From Planctomycetota bacterium (GTDB taxonomy: Bacteria > Planctomycetota > PUPC01 > JACPCR01): 23,413 nucleotides of DNA. Shown here piece after piece: positions 6,890 through 15,300 of the stretch. The translations under genes were made by a program, and so were the position numbers. The notes below the pieces were generated by a model. The model worked only from the letters and a program-made list of their open reading frames with translations, was not told the DNA's origin and made no database searches. The stretch lies in NCBI GenBank assembly GCA_030740295.1, contig JASLXP010000380.1, positions 1 through 23,413 on the forward strand, read 5' to 3'. The stretch's first letter is position 1, and every line of letters starts with the position of its first letter.

Positions 6890-9433
6890 TCACTTCCTCC
6901 TGAGCACAAACCACGGGCTCTTCCAGGTGCGGGGCTGTTTGTAGGTCTGGCGTTCGGAGTAGTAGGTGAAGCCGCCGGATTCGATGAAGAGGTAGTCGGC
7001 GCCGTCGATGGTTTTCATTCGCATCTTGAGGGCTGTCGATTTCGATCTGCTGCCGAGGACCTCCATCAGAGTATCCCCCGACCAGTAACGGACGGTGGTG
7101 TCGGTAAAGCCGTCTTTCTTGAAAGTGATGCTCCGGTAGCGCGGGCGGGCGGACAGCAATTCTTCACCGGGCTTGAAGGCGTCGAGGGCGGCGACCTGCC
7201 CGATGGGGAGCCATGTTCCAAGGACTCTGGGGTCAGGGACGAACTTTCCATCGTGAAGGAAGAGTCCCTCGTCAGAGACCAGCTCGGCCACGTCGGTATC
7301 CTGCGCCTGCTGCCACTCGCTGGACTGCATGGGGATCATCGTCAGCCCGGCCCACGCCTGTTCGTCAGTGACCGGCGGGTTCTTCATCTCTTCCATCCAG
7401 ATGGTGAGGAAGTTGCCGATCTTTCTGGTTCTTTTGTGCATCCTCATGAAGGCGATGGCGGCAATCTCCACTTCACCGCCGTTGAAGGCGGACACCATGC
7501 TCTGCGGAATCAGGTTCCCGCGTGGGCGGCCGCCATGCCCCCTGCGTACCGGGTTGGTGTGCCGGCCAATCATTCGACCGTTGATATAGATCGCGGGGCC
7601 GTCGCCGACGCCCACGTGAGATGCGCCGCCGAAAAGAATGCGGTAGCTGTGCCCCTCCTTCATGGGCGGGAACTTGAACCGGCCCCTGATCATCAGGACT
7701 TCCTTCTCCCAGAACGTCTTCATCGGGTCCCCACAGCGGCAGACCGGATTCTTGCAGGATCCCTCTTCCTCGCGCAGCTTGCCTTCCTCCTGGCCGAAGG
7801 GGGCGAGACCGGTCTTCCAGCCCGCTTGGGTGGCGTCGAATTCGGGCGCGTACCACTTCTCCAGGCCCTCGGGGAAGGTGACCTTGCGGTATCGCACGTG
7901 CCCCGGCATGAAATCCTTCTTCTCCCTGGGATCGAAGTTGTAGTAGTGCCATTTCATCTCGTTGCGGTCGGGCCCGAAGTTCTTCCAGTCGTAGTCGCTG
8001 ACGCCGGCCTTCCGATACAGGTCGGCGAGTCCACTCATTGCGCTCTTCGGGTTGCCTGCTCTCTCCCGTTTTGCTTCGCTCCGCAGCGCGCCGTAGTTTC
8101 TGGTCACGTACTCCGGCACTAACTGGTCGAGAAAGATCGGTTTGAGAGCTGTCTTGAGTTCGGGCGTGAAGGTGGAGGGATCCGCCCAGAGGTAGTTCTG
8201 TTTGTAGGGCAGAGCCTTTTCGGGATGGCGTTTCCTGGCCACGTCAAAGAGGGCGCTGTGCCCACCCGGCGCGTTCATCATGTGGCTGGCGATGTACTTG
8301 AGCGACACGGGAAGGACATATTTTTTCATGTCGCCCTTGAGCACATCAGCCGCGGCGTCCCCAGCGGGGGGATGAAGCTCAGTGGGGAATCTGGCGTAGG
8401 CGTTGCCGAACATATTCAGCGCCGCTTCCTGCACTTTGGGGCTTGCGGTCTTGAGGAGATTGGTGAGCTCCCGCAGCGGATTCGTTGCCGGAGCGTGAGT
8501 GTTGTTCTTCATCATCTCGCCGATCTTCGGCATGATCTTTTCATAGTGTGCGTCATCCACTGCCAACGGCGCCAGTGCGATCAGCGACGCATGTTGCAGC
8601 CACCACTCCTCGTGTCCCAGGAAGTAGAGCAGGCGGTCGAGATGCGGGGCGACCTTCTCCTTCGGCAGCACACTCATGACGCGCAGGGCATTTTCCACAC
8701 ACCACCATGACTCCTCGGGGTCGTTGACCATGGCGGTCACCCGGTCGGCCATCTCGTCGGTGAGCCGTTCCGGTGGCAGCACATGGGTGCCCTTGTGAAC
8801 CATGTGAATGGCCGAAAGAGCGGCACGGCGCACCCGCGCATCTTTGTGCTCGAGCATGGGAACAATGAGCTTGTCCTTTTCTGCTCCACGGGTGTACCCG
8901 GCGCCGATCTCGCGGCGGACCTCGTGGTCCGGATGATGGCAATACTTGAGCACCAGCTCATCCGTCTTCTCAACCGCACGAAAATGACGCTCGATCCCGT
9001 TGATCGTGCCCCCTTCGAGGGCGTCGTCGAACGTGGGGAGTCTGCCGTCGCTGTAGGCCGCGGGCTTGATCTCACAGAAGTCGTCGTCTGCTGCCGTGCC
9101 CCACGGACGCACCAGCAGCTTGTAGGGCTTGGACCAACTTTTCCGCGGTGCACCGGTCAGGCGCAGGGTCTTGCGCGGCACGGTGTACTGGAACGCCATC
9201 ATCTGTCCCCAGGTGGAGGGAGTGTCGTAGCGGCTTGAACCGCTGAGGATGCCGAAGGAGCCGTCGAAGCGGCGGGACATCTCCAGATGCCAGAGGCGTC
9301 CGTCCATGAAGGAGCGGTATTTCTTCGGCTCCTTCTCGTAGAGGAAGCCCATGGCCGGGCCGCGCCAGACTTCGCCGATGCCGCCGCCGGTGTGTCCCAC
9401 CAGCATGTAGTTGGTGCCGTAGAACCCGCGCAT
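6890..9433 (-). CDS. DUF6288-type toroid tail with HEAT repeats and C-terminal sandwich module (body of a frameshifted gene)
   Basis: 847 residues from the first ATG in this frame. The protein clearly starts upstream: the frame continues to KSVYARARDISA before a one-base shift at 9470-9472 leads to a signal-peptide start (9618). Residues 1-95 (GHTGGGIGEVW, LRLTGAP) match the end of the alpha-toroid of the large protein at 12364-16257 (GGHGGNFWNNFW, LRITGAP); everything N-terminal to that in the longer relative is missing. Residues about 145-420 form HEAT-like helical repeats (VLKYCHHPDHEVRREIGAG, IVPMLEHKDARVRRAALSA). From about 425 a module shared with the right-edge gene follows, with AGVSDYDW (about 475), C560-x4-C565-x-C567, and a lectin-like IYINGR segment. 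The C-terminal 150 residues are beta-rich and end in WKSPWFVLRRK. Likely an extracytoplasmic glycan-binding or scaffold protein; no catalytic residues can be named. Confidence 0.78.
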   Translation of the reverse strand: MRGFYGTNYMLVGHTGGGIGEVWRGPAMGFLYEKEPKKYRSFMDGRLWHLEMSRRFDGSFGILSGSSRYDTPSTWGQMMAFQYTVPRKTLRLTGAPRKSWSKPYKLLVRPWGTAADDDFCEIKPAAYSDGRLPTFDDALEGGTINGIERHFRAVEKTDELVLKYCHHPDHEVRREIGAGYTRGAEKDKLIVPMLEHKDARVRRAALSAIHMVHKGTHVLPPERLTDEMADRVTAMVNDPEESWWCVENALRVMSVLPKEKVAPHLDRLLYFLGHEEWWLQHASLIALAPLAVDDAHYEKIMPKIGEMMKNNTHAPATNPLRELTNLLKTASPKVQEAALNMFGNAYARFPTELHPPAGDAAADVLKGDMKKYVLPVSLKYIASHMMNAPGGHSALFDVARKRHPEKALPYKQNYLWADPSTFTPELKTALKPIFLDQLVPEYVTRNYGALRSEAKRERAGNPKSAMSGLADLYRKAGVSDYDWKNFGPDRNEMKWHYYNFDPREKKDFMPGHVRYRKVTFPEGLEKWYAPEFDATQAGWKTGLAPFGQEEGKLREEEGSCKNPVCRCGDPMKTFWEKEVLMIRGRFKFPPMKEGHSYRILFGGASHVGVGDGPAIYINGRMIGRHTNPVRRGHGGRPRGNLIPQSMVSAFNGGEVEIAAIAFMRMHKRTRKIGNFLTIWMEEMKNPPVTDEQAWAGLTMIPMQSSEWQQAQDTDVAELVSDEGLFLHDGKFVPDPRVLGTWLPIGQVAALDAFKPGEELLSARPRYRSITFKKDGFTDTTVRYWSGDTLMEVLGSRSKSTALKMRMKTIDGADYLFIESGGFTYYSERQTYKQPRTWKSPWFVLRRK

Positions 9434-9618
9434 GGCACTGATGTCGCGCGCCCTGGCGTAGACCGATTTCCCTCCTTGCCCGGGTCGACGGTCTTCACCT
9501 TGGCCAGCTCTTCATACACCTGCCCGGTGTTCTCTGCCGACACCCCGACACAACCTGCCAACAGGCAGACAAGGACAACACTCATGCTCATGGATCGTCT
9601 TTTCATTCTGGTCATCAT
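9434..9618 (-). pseudogene. Signal-peptide start of the 6890-9433 gene, cut off by a frameshift
   Basis: ATG at 9618 (or the third Met at 9606, MKRRSMSMSVV) begins a secretion signal with a basic start, hydrophobic core and LLAGC, a good lipobox, so the product may be a lipoprotein; cleavage at VSA-EN by signal peptidase I is the alternative. The frame then reads AENTGQVYEELAKVKTVDPGKEG and loses homology. Adding one G to the GGG run at 9470-9472 (minus strand) joins it to KSVYARARDISAM of the body. This is either a real mutation or a homopolymer sequencing error. Confidence 0.72.
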
Positions 9619-9764
9619 TTCGGTTCCGGCGCCGTCGCTACGAGGCGTCTACCGCTTACTTAATAATTGTCGCGGACGTGACAGTGCTTGAGTTGAGAAG
9701 CTCAATGATATCAATCAAGCTGGCGGAGGTTCTGCAATCCTGACAGATGAAGCTGAGAAGACAT

Positions 9765-9778
9765 GTCCAATCTTGGAC
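9765..9778. promoter_or_regulatory. Perfect inverted repeat in the divergent intergenic region (operator candidate)
   Basis: GTCCAA-TC-TTGGAC is a perfect 14-base inverted repeat close to the middle of the 292-bp gap (9619-9910) between the divergent genes starting at 9618 and 9911. The same gap holds the 8-bp palindrome TGATATCA and a TTGAG-N8-CTCAA repeat near 9690. These features fit a regulated divergent promoter, but no regulator gene lies in the window and no confident -35/-10 pair was found. Confidence 0.4.
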
Positions 9779-9910
9779 GAGATCGCCGGTATGTGTGACA
9801 TCCACCCTTTTGAGCAATAGTACGACGGAGAGTGGCGCGATTTGTAGGCTTCACCGATTGGCAGAGCAGGATGGGCTGCCCGTACAGACACATTACCCGG
9901 AACAAGAACC

Positions 9911-10999
9911 ATGGAACCTCTCAGCATTCAACACCGCCCGATTCTTCCTGAGAAGATGGACTCCGGCATCGCTCTCTGCGGAGCCGGGGGGATTGTCAAT
10001 CATGCGCACCTGCCTGCGTACCGGAAGGCGGGCTACAACGTAGTCGGCATCTTCGATACCAACACTGAGGCCGCCGAAGCGACTGCGGCTTCTTTCGAGA
10101 TCCCAGAGGTTTACGAGAGCCTGGAACAGCTCACCGAAGACGAGGCCGCCGAAGTCGTCGATATCGCTGTTCCTGCGACTGAGAATCTGCAGATCGCATC
10201 AGCGGTGGCTGCCGCTGGCAAGCCAATGCTGATGCAGAAGCCCCTGGCCGAAGATTGGGACAGCGCGCTGAAGACGGTTGAAGTCATCGACAGGTATGGA
10301 GTTCACGCGGCAGTCAATCAGCAGATGCGGTGGGAGCCCGGCGTGCGTGCCAGCAAAGATCTTCTGGACCGGGGACTGCTCGGAGAGCTCTTCAATATCG
10401 CTGCTCTGATCTTTGTGGACACGCCCTGGCATCTGTGGGGCTGGCTCATGAAGAAGCCAACCATCGAGGTGATGTATCACTCAATCCATTACCTGGATTC
10501 GATCCGCTTCCTTACCGGGCAGGAGCCAACACATGTGTTCTGCGATGGGACGACGAGGCCGAACTATGAAGTTGCGGGCGAAACGCGGCTGAACTTTCAT
10601 CTGTTCTTCGATGGGGAACTGCGGGCGACCATGCTGACGAATCATCACGCTTCCAATGGACTCGAAGGCCAGCAGGCGGATTTCCGAGTGGAAGGAACGG
10701 AAGGCGCCACCATCCGATCGATGGGCGTTCTCATGAACTACCCCGAGGGGATATCGGACACATTTCGCTTCAGCAGCCGACAGTTGGGAGAGCGTCGTTG
10801 GACCAGCATCGAGTTCGAGGAAACATGGTTCCCCGACGCATTCATCGGCCCCATGGCTTCACTCATGCGCGCCGAGCATGGTGAGATTGACCGGCCGGAA
10901 ACGGACGTGCACGATAATTTGAAGACACTGCGCGTGGTCTTCGCCGCTTACGATTCCATGCGTGAGAGGAATGTCGTTGAGGTCGGGTCAACGGAATAA
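9911..10999 (+). CDS. Gfo/Idh/MocA-family NAD(P)-dependent oxidoreductase
   Basis: 362 residues. The N-terminal Rossmann fold shows the nucleotide-binding motif ALCGAGGIVNHAH (residues 21-33) and a strand ending in an acidic residue, GIFDTN, typical of NAD preference. The family EKP motif reads MQKPLAED: Lys110 is kept and the Glu is Gln. The C-terminal alpha/beta domain has YHSIHYLDSIRFLTG (His193, Asp196), matching the family's active-site region. Such cytosolic enzymes oxidise or reduce sugars, inositols or sugar acids; the substrate cannot be told from the sequence. No signal peptide. The ATG is preceded by a weak GGAA. It is the first gene of a two-gene plus-strand operon with the binding-protein homologue 21 bases downstream, and is divergent from the DUF6288-type gene. 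Confidence 0.9.
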   Translation: MEPLSIQHRPILPEKMDSGIALCGAGGIVNHAHLPAYRKAGYNVVGIFDTNTEAAEATAASFEIPEVYESLEQLTEDEAAEVVDIAVPATENLQIASAVAAAGKPMLMQKPLAEDWDSALKTVEVIDRYGVHAAVNQQMRWEPGVRASKDLLDRGLLGELFNIAALIFVDTPWHLWGWLMKKPTIEVMYHSIHYLDSIRFLTGQEPTHVFCDGTTRPNYEVAGETRLNFHLFFDGELRATMLTNHHASNGLEGQQADFRVEGTEGATIRSMGVLMNYPEGISDTFRFSSRQLGERRWTSIEFEETWFPDAFIGPMASLMRAEHGEIDRPETDVHDNLKTLRVVFAAYDSMRERNVVEVGSTE

Positions 11000-11008
11000 C
11001 ACAGACAC

Positions 11009-11013
11009 AGGAG
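11009..11013 (+). promoter_or_regulatory. Ribosome-binding site that fixes the start of the binding-protein gene
   Basis: AGGAG stands 7 bases before the ATG at 11021. In-frame upstream codons reach the TAA of the preceding gene (10997-10999) with no alternative start codon, so the protein cannot be extended to include a signal peptide. Confidence 0.75.
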
Positions 11014-11020
11014 TTCGCCC

Positions 11021-12241
11021 ATGTCGTTGCGTTTAGTTGGAAGGAAGTTTATCGGCTTTGAGAAGGCTCTCGATCAACAGGCCAGGTCCTTCAGAGATGC
11101 GGGAGGGGATAATGTGGAAATGGAGTTCCTGGACGTTGAGGATCTCTACGAACGCATGATCTCGAATGACGGCTGCGCCAAGGGCGAGAGCGACATCATG
11201 ATGGTCTGCACCGACTGGTATCCAACTCTGTGTGCAGCGAATGCATTGGTGCCGCTCAATGACTTCATTAACCAGAATCCGCCTCCCGATTGGCCTGACG
11301 GCTGGACGGACAGCATGCTCCAGCTTCAAACTTCCGGCGGGCGCATTCTGGGTCTCCCCTACCATGACGGGCCGGAGATGTTCATCTATCGCCGAGACCT
11401 CTTCGAAGATGAAAGTGAAAAGAACAGTTTCAGAGAACGGTCCGGTCGAGCATTGGAGCTCCCCAAAAACTGGACTGAATTTCTGGAAGTTTCACAGCAC
11501 TTCACGCGGCCGGATGACGGACTCCATGGCACGCTGCTCGCAACATTCCCTGATGCACACAACATCATCTATGACTTCTTCATCCAGCTCTGGACACGCG
11601 GCGGCGAAGTGTTGGATGCCGACGACGGAAGGGTTGCCTTCAACAGCAAAGCAGGCGTCGAAGCACTTCAGTTCGAGAAAGACCTGATACACACCCACAA
11701 GGTAGTGCCGCCCAACTGTGCAGAGATCGACAGCGTTGAATCAGGCAATGTGTTCTCAGCCGGTAAGGTCGCCATGATGGTGAACTGGACTGGCTTTGCG
11801 TCTTTTGCCGATGCTCATGAGTCGAGTCAGGTGCGGGGCAAAGTGGGCTGCGGACAGATCCCCGCAGGGGACGGCCCCAATGGCTCGTCGTGCAGTTTGA
11901 ACATTTACTGGTGTCTGTCAGTCACCGCAGGCTCACAGAATCAGCAAGCTGCCTATGATTTCCTGCGCCACTGTTCCCATCCGGAGATGGATATCATCAC
12001 GTCCGAAGAAGGCGGCATCGGTGTCCGCCGCAGCACTTGGATAGAGTTCGCCAACCGCGGAGTCGCCGGCTACTCCATCATGGAGGAGCTACACGCCAAC
12101 GCCCGGCATCAGCCGCAAGTGCCATCGTTCGGCGCCATGACTGAAATCCTGAATGAACACCTGAATCGTGCCCTCAACGAGGATGGAGATCCGGCGAAGG
12201 AGTTGAATGCCGCGGCTGAGAAGTGCCAGAAGCTGCTGTGA
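11021..12241 (+). CDS. Family 1 extracellular solute-binding protein homologue without a signal peptide
   Basis: 406 residues with the layout of sugar ABC-transporter binding proteins: an N-terminal strand and helix (LRLVGRKFIGFEKALDQQARSF), a hinge-region DIMMVCTDWYP, the ALVPLNDFI segment, GLPYHDGPEMFIYRRDLFE, a NWTEFLEVSQ helix, GKVAMMVNWTGFASF and a C-terminal helical cluster ending in a PAKELNAAAEKCQKLL helix. The sequence starts where the mature part of ordinary relatives begins; no hydrophobic leader exists and the ribosome-binding site and upstream stop exclude a longer start. The product should stay in the cytoplasm. No permease or ATPase gene is nearby. It is co-transcribed with the Gfo/Idh/MocA gene. 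A role as an intracellular sugar sensor or carrier, or a stranded former transport gene, are both inferences. Confidence 0.87.
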   Translation: MSLRLVGRKFIGFEKALDQQARSFRDAGGDNVEMEFLDVEDLYERMISNDGCAKGESDIMMVCTDWYPTLCAANALVPLNDFINQNPPPDWPDGWTDSMLQLQTSGGRILGLPYHDGPEMFIYRRDLFEDESEKNSFRERSGRALELPKNWTEFLEVSQHFTRPDDGLHGTLLATFPDAHNIIYDFFIQLWTRGGEVLDADDGRVAFNSKAGVEALQFEKDLIHTHKVVPPNCAEIDSVESGNVFSAGKVAMMVNWTGFASFADAHESSQVRGKVGCGQIPAGDGPNGSSCSLNIYWCLSVTAGSQNQQAAYDFLRHCSHPEMDIITSEEGGIGVRRSTWIEFANRGVAGYSIMEELHANARHQPQVPSFGAMTEILNEHLNRALNEDGDPAKELNAAAEKCQKLL

Positions 12242-12251
12242 GGGGTACAGG

Positions 12252-12269
12252 CTTCAGCCTTGGCCGAAG
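12252..12269. terminator. Hairpin between two convergent genes (weak terminator candidate)
   Basis: CTTC-A-GCC-TT-GGC-C-GAAG can pair with one mismatch, 10 bases after the stop of the binding-protein gene and about 95 bases from the stop of the convergent gene ending at 12364. No strong T-run follows on either side, so the call is tentative. The rest of the 122-bp gap shows nothing else. Confidence 0.3.
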
Positions 12270-12363
12270 TCGCAAGTTGCTCTCTTCGTGCAAAGTTATC
12301 GATGAAGCTCGCGGTAAAGTTGAACTCCGAGTGTTTCCCTTTGTCGCTAGCTTTTTCGTCTCT

Positions 12364-15300
12364 TTATTTCTTCATCCGCGCATCCAGCCGGAAACCGAAA
12401 CCGTCGTTGTACACGTGCATGAACAGCATGCCCCAGCGCCAGTTGTGGCGGGTGGTGACAGCGAGAGTGTTTTCTCCGTTCTTGAGCCTCTTCATCACGG
12501 ATTCTTTGAACTCGGCCTCGACATTTCCGGTCTTCTTCTCGAGGTTGTTTACTTTGCCGATCAGCTTTCCGTTGAGGTATATCTCGATGCCCTGCTGACG
12601 GAAGAGCCAGCCCCGCATCCGCAGTCCATCGAATTTATTCTTGTTGTCCACCGCGAACTTTGTCCGCAAGAGCGCGGTGTGATACATGCGCCAAGAAATG
12701 GGCAGGTTTGTCTCTTCCCATTCGGAATCGTCGAACCGGGGCACCATCCACCCCTCCGGTGCCTGCTCCGCGCTCTCCACAACTTTCATTCGCCATTTGC
12801 TTGCCTCTTCGGCAGGGACTTTGCCGAGCGATCTGTCCTTGCCGACGGGCATCTCGGTGACCAGGCATTTCCATTCGCGCGGCTCTGCCGGTTTTGCGTC
12901 CTGGCGTGTGACTGGTTGGAGCGCCCTCTGCTCGGCAGTGTATAGCGACTTGTCGTCTGCCCTGGCTTTGCCTTTGAGGCCCTTCTCGATGGCGGCCAGG
13001 CGCGCATTGCCTTCAGCGACGACTCCCTTGAGCTGGGCGAGGTCGGCGCTGGCCTCGGCCATCCTGCCTTCCTCGATCAACTCCTCCATCCGGGTCATAT
13101 CGAACTCGATGCTCTGCTGAATCTCCCGCGCTGCCTGCGCCAGCTTCTGCACGCGAGGGAGGTCTGCCTTGCTGACGGTACCGGTTGCGAGGAGAGCGCT
13201 GACGAGTTTCTCGCAAGCTGAATAGTCCTTCTTCGCATGAGCGGCGAGTGCCGGTTTCAGGAACTCAGGCGCGTCTGTGGCAAACGGTGACTTCGGAGCC
13301 CCGGTGATGCGGAGGCGTTCGCGGGGTGCGACGAGAGCAAGGCCGTGCCCGCCGCCCACACGCTCGTTCTCATTATTGATGAGGCTGCCGTCGAACATCC
13401 GATTGCACTCGCGATACCAGCGGTGCCCTTTCATGAAATGGATGAAAGCGGCCCGGCCATGGGCGTGCGCGCCCAGCGGTGTCCAGAAGTTGTTCCAGAA
13501 GTTGCCGCCGTGTCCGCCAAAGGTGTTATTGAATGCGTAGGCACTGATCAGGGAACAGAGGTGGGCTGCGCGGGTGTGGCCCTCGAGTCCCATCAGGATG
13601 CCGGCCGCGGACAGGCCGCCGTTGCACGTTTCGAGCTTGCCCGCGGCCATGACTGCCGGATCGATCTGAGGCGGCGTTTCGCGCTGGCAACCGCCGAGTC
13701 CGTAAATCATGGTGCCCGTCTCGGCGCGCTTCTCGCGGAAGTGACGGACGCCGAGCTCGTATGCCTTCATGTTGATGTCCAGCCCGGCGGCTTTGGCCAG
13801 ATTCATTCCGATGACACCCGGGATGCCGGCGTTCGGGATCAGCCCATAGGTCGCGCCGCCCGGGAAATTGTGCCTCCAGCCACCGATGGGCTGCTGCGTG
13901 GCCGCCAGCCGGTCGCAGGCATTCTTCAGATAAGGGAGCACATTGCGGTCACCGGTCGCATGAAAGTACTCGCCGAAGAGAATCGCATCGGCGGAGTTGT
14001 ACCAGCTCTTCCCTGCCCGGGTCGATTCGAAGGGTTTCGTCGGGTCTGTCGATGCCATCTTGCTGTAGATGACCCGGCGCACGAGGCCCTGGTATTTCGG
14101 GTTGCCGCTGCCCAGCAGGAACAGGGCATCAGAGCCCAGAAAGCCGCCGCCACGGGTCGCCCCGCCGCCGCGGGCCGCCAGCCACTCCTCCAGATAGGCA
14201 ATGATCTTCTCGGTCTTCGGACAGTCGTAGGGCGCGGTGGAGCTGTACGTGCCCATGACCTTCAGGGTCAGCTTGACCTCCATGTTCTTACCGTCCCTGC
14301 GGACGCCGAGCAGAAGTCTGCCGCTTCCCGCCTCGGTTTCGCTCTCGGTAATGGCTGCCGCCATGACCACCCATGCCTCATCCCCCAGCATGTTGCCGTT
14401 GGCGCTGTAAATCACATCGCCTTCAAAGATTTTCCCGTCGGCGGGAGAACCTGCGAGGACTTTTCGCACGCCCATGTTCGGCCCGAACGGCCCGGTCTTG
14501 ACGCCGACGGGCCCGATCCAACCGCTGAAGTTTGGATACCCGTGGGTCTTGAGCTGACCATTCACGAGGGTGACGTCTCCGCTTTTCCATTCATTCGCCG
14601 GGGTGAAGTATTCGGAGGGAAGGTCGGTTTCAGAGTTTCGGATGAACCAGACGTATTCGATCTGCTGGCTGCGGAATGGAATCGCGGGCAGGCCGGAAGC
14701 ATTGCCCAGGCCCTGGTTCGGCGACTTGTTCCAGTTGTAGCGCACATACGCGATCCGGTTAACCGTGTCGCTCTTGATGCGGATGACGTCGCCATCGATG
14801 CGTGCCGCGGCAGGCGAGTATTCGCCTTCGATCCCAGCGGCTTCAAAGAAATCGAGGGCGCCCTTTTTCGCATTCAAACTCTTCGCCGTGCCCTCCTTGA
14901 AATGGATGGTGGCCCTGTTCAGATCCGTCTCGACGCGATCGAAAAGAGGCCCGGAGGCATCGGTGCCGTCTTTCCTGTAAACAGAGCCGCGCGCCCAGCT
15001 CAGGCTGCGACTGGCGAGCAGGACTTCATCGCGTGGCTGCGCGCTGTACGGGATACTCTCGGAGCCAGACAGGATGAGTCCGACGCCGAAGTTGTCGGTC
15101 GCAGTCAGTCGGTTGAGTTCACGCATCTCGATGCATCGAGTGCCAAACGTGTGGAGCGCCGAGCTGGGTGGCATCACCAGAGCGATGGGCAGTTCCTTGT
15201 CTGCAAAAGCCTGGCGCCATTCTTTCGGAATCCGAGGGGTCGTATATGCGTCGATGCGGAACCCGTTCTTGCGAATGTCGTAGGTCTCTATGTAGGCGCG

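Noticed and set aside
6881..8122. A 413-codon plus-strand open frame
   Set aside because: Antisense to the HEAT/module protein; no motif or ribosome-binding site.
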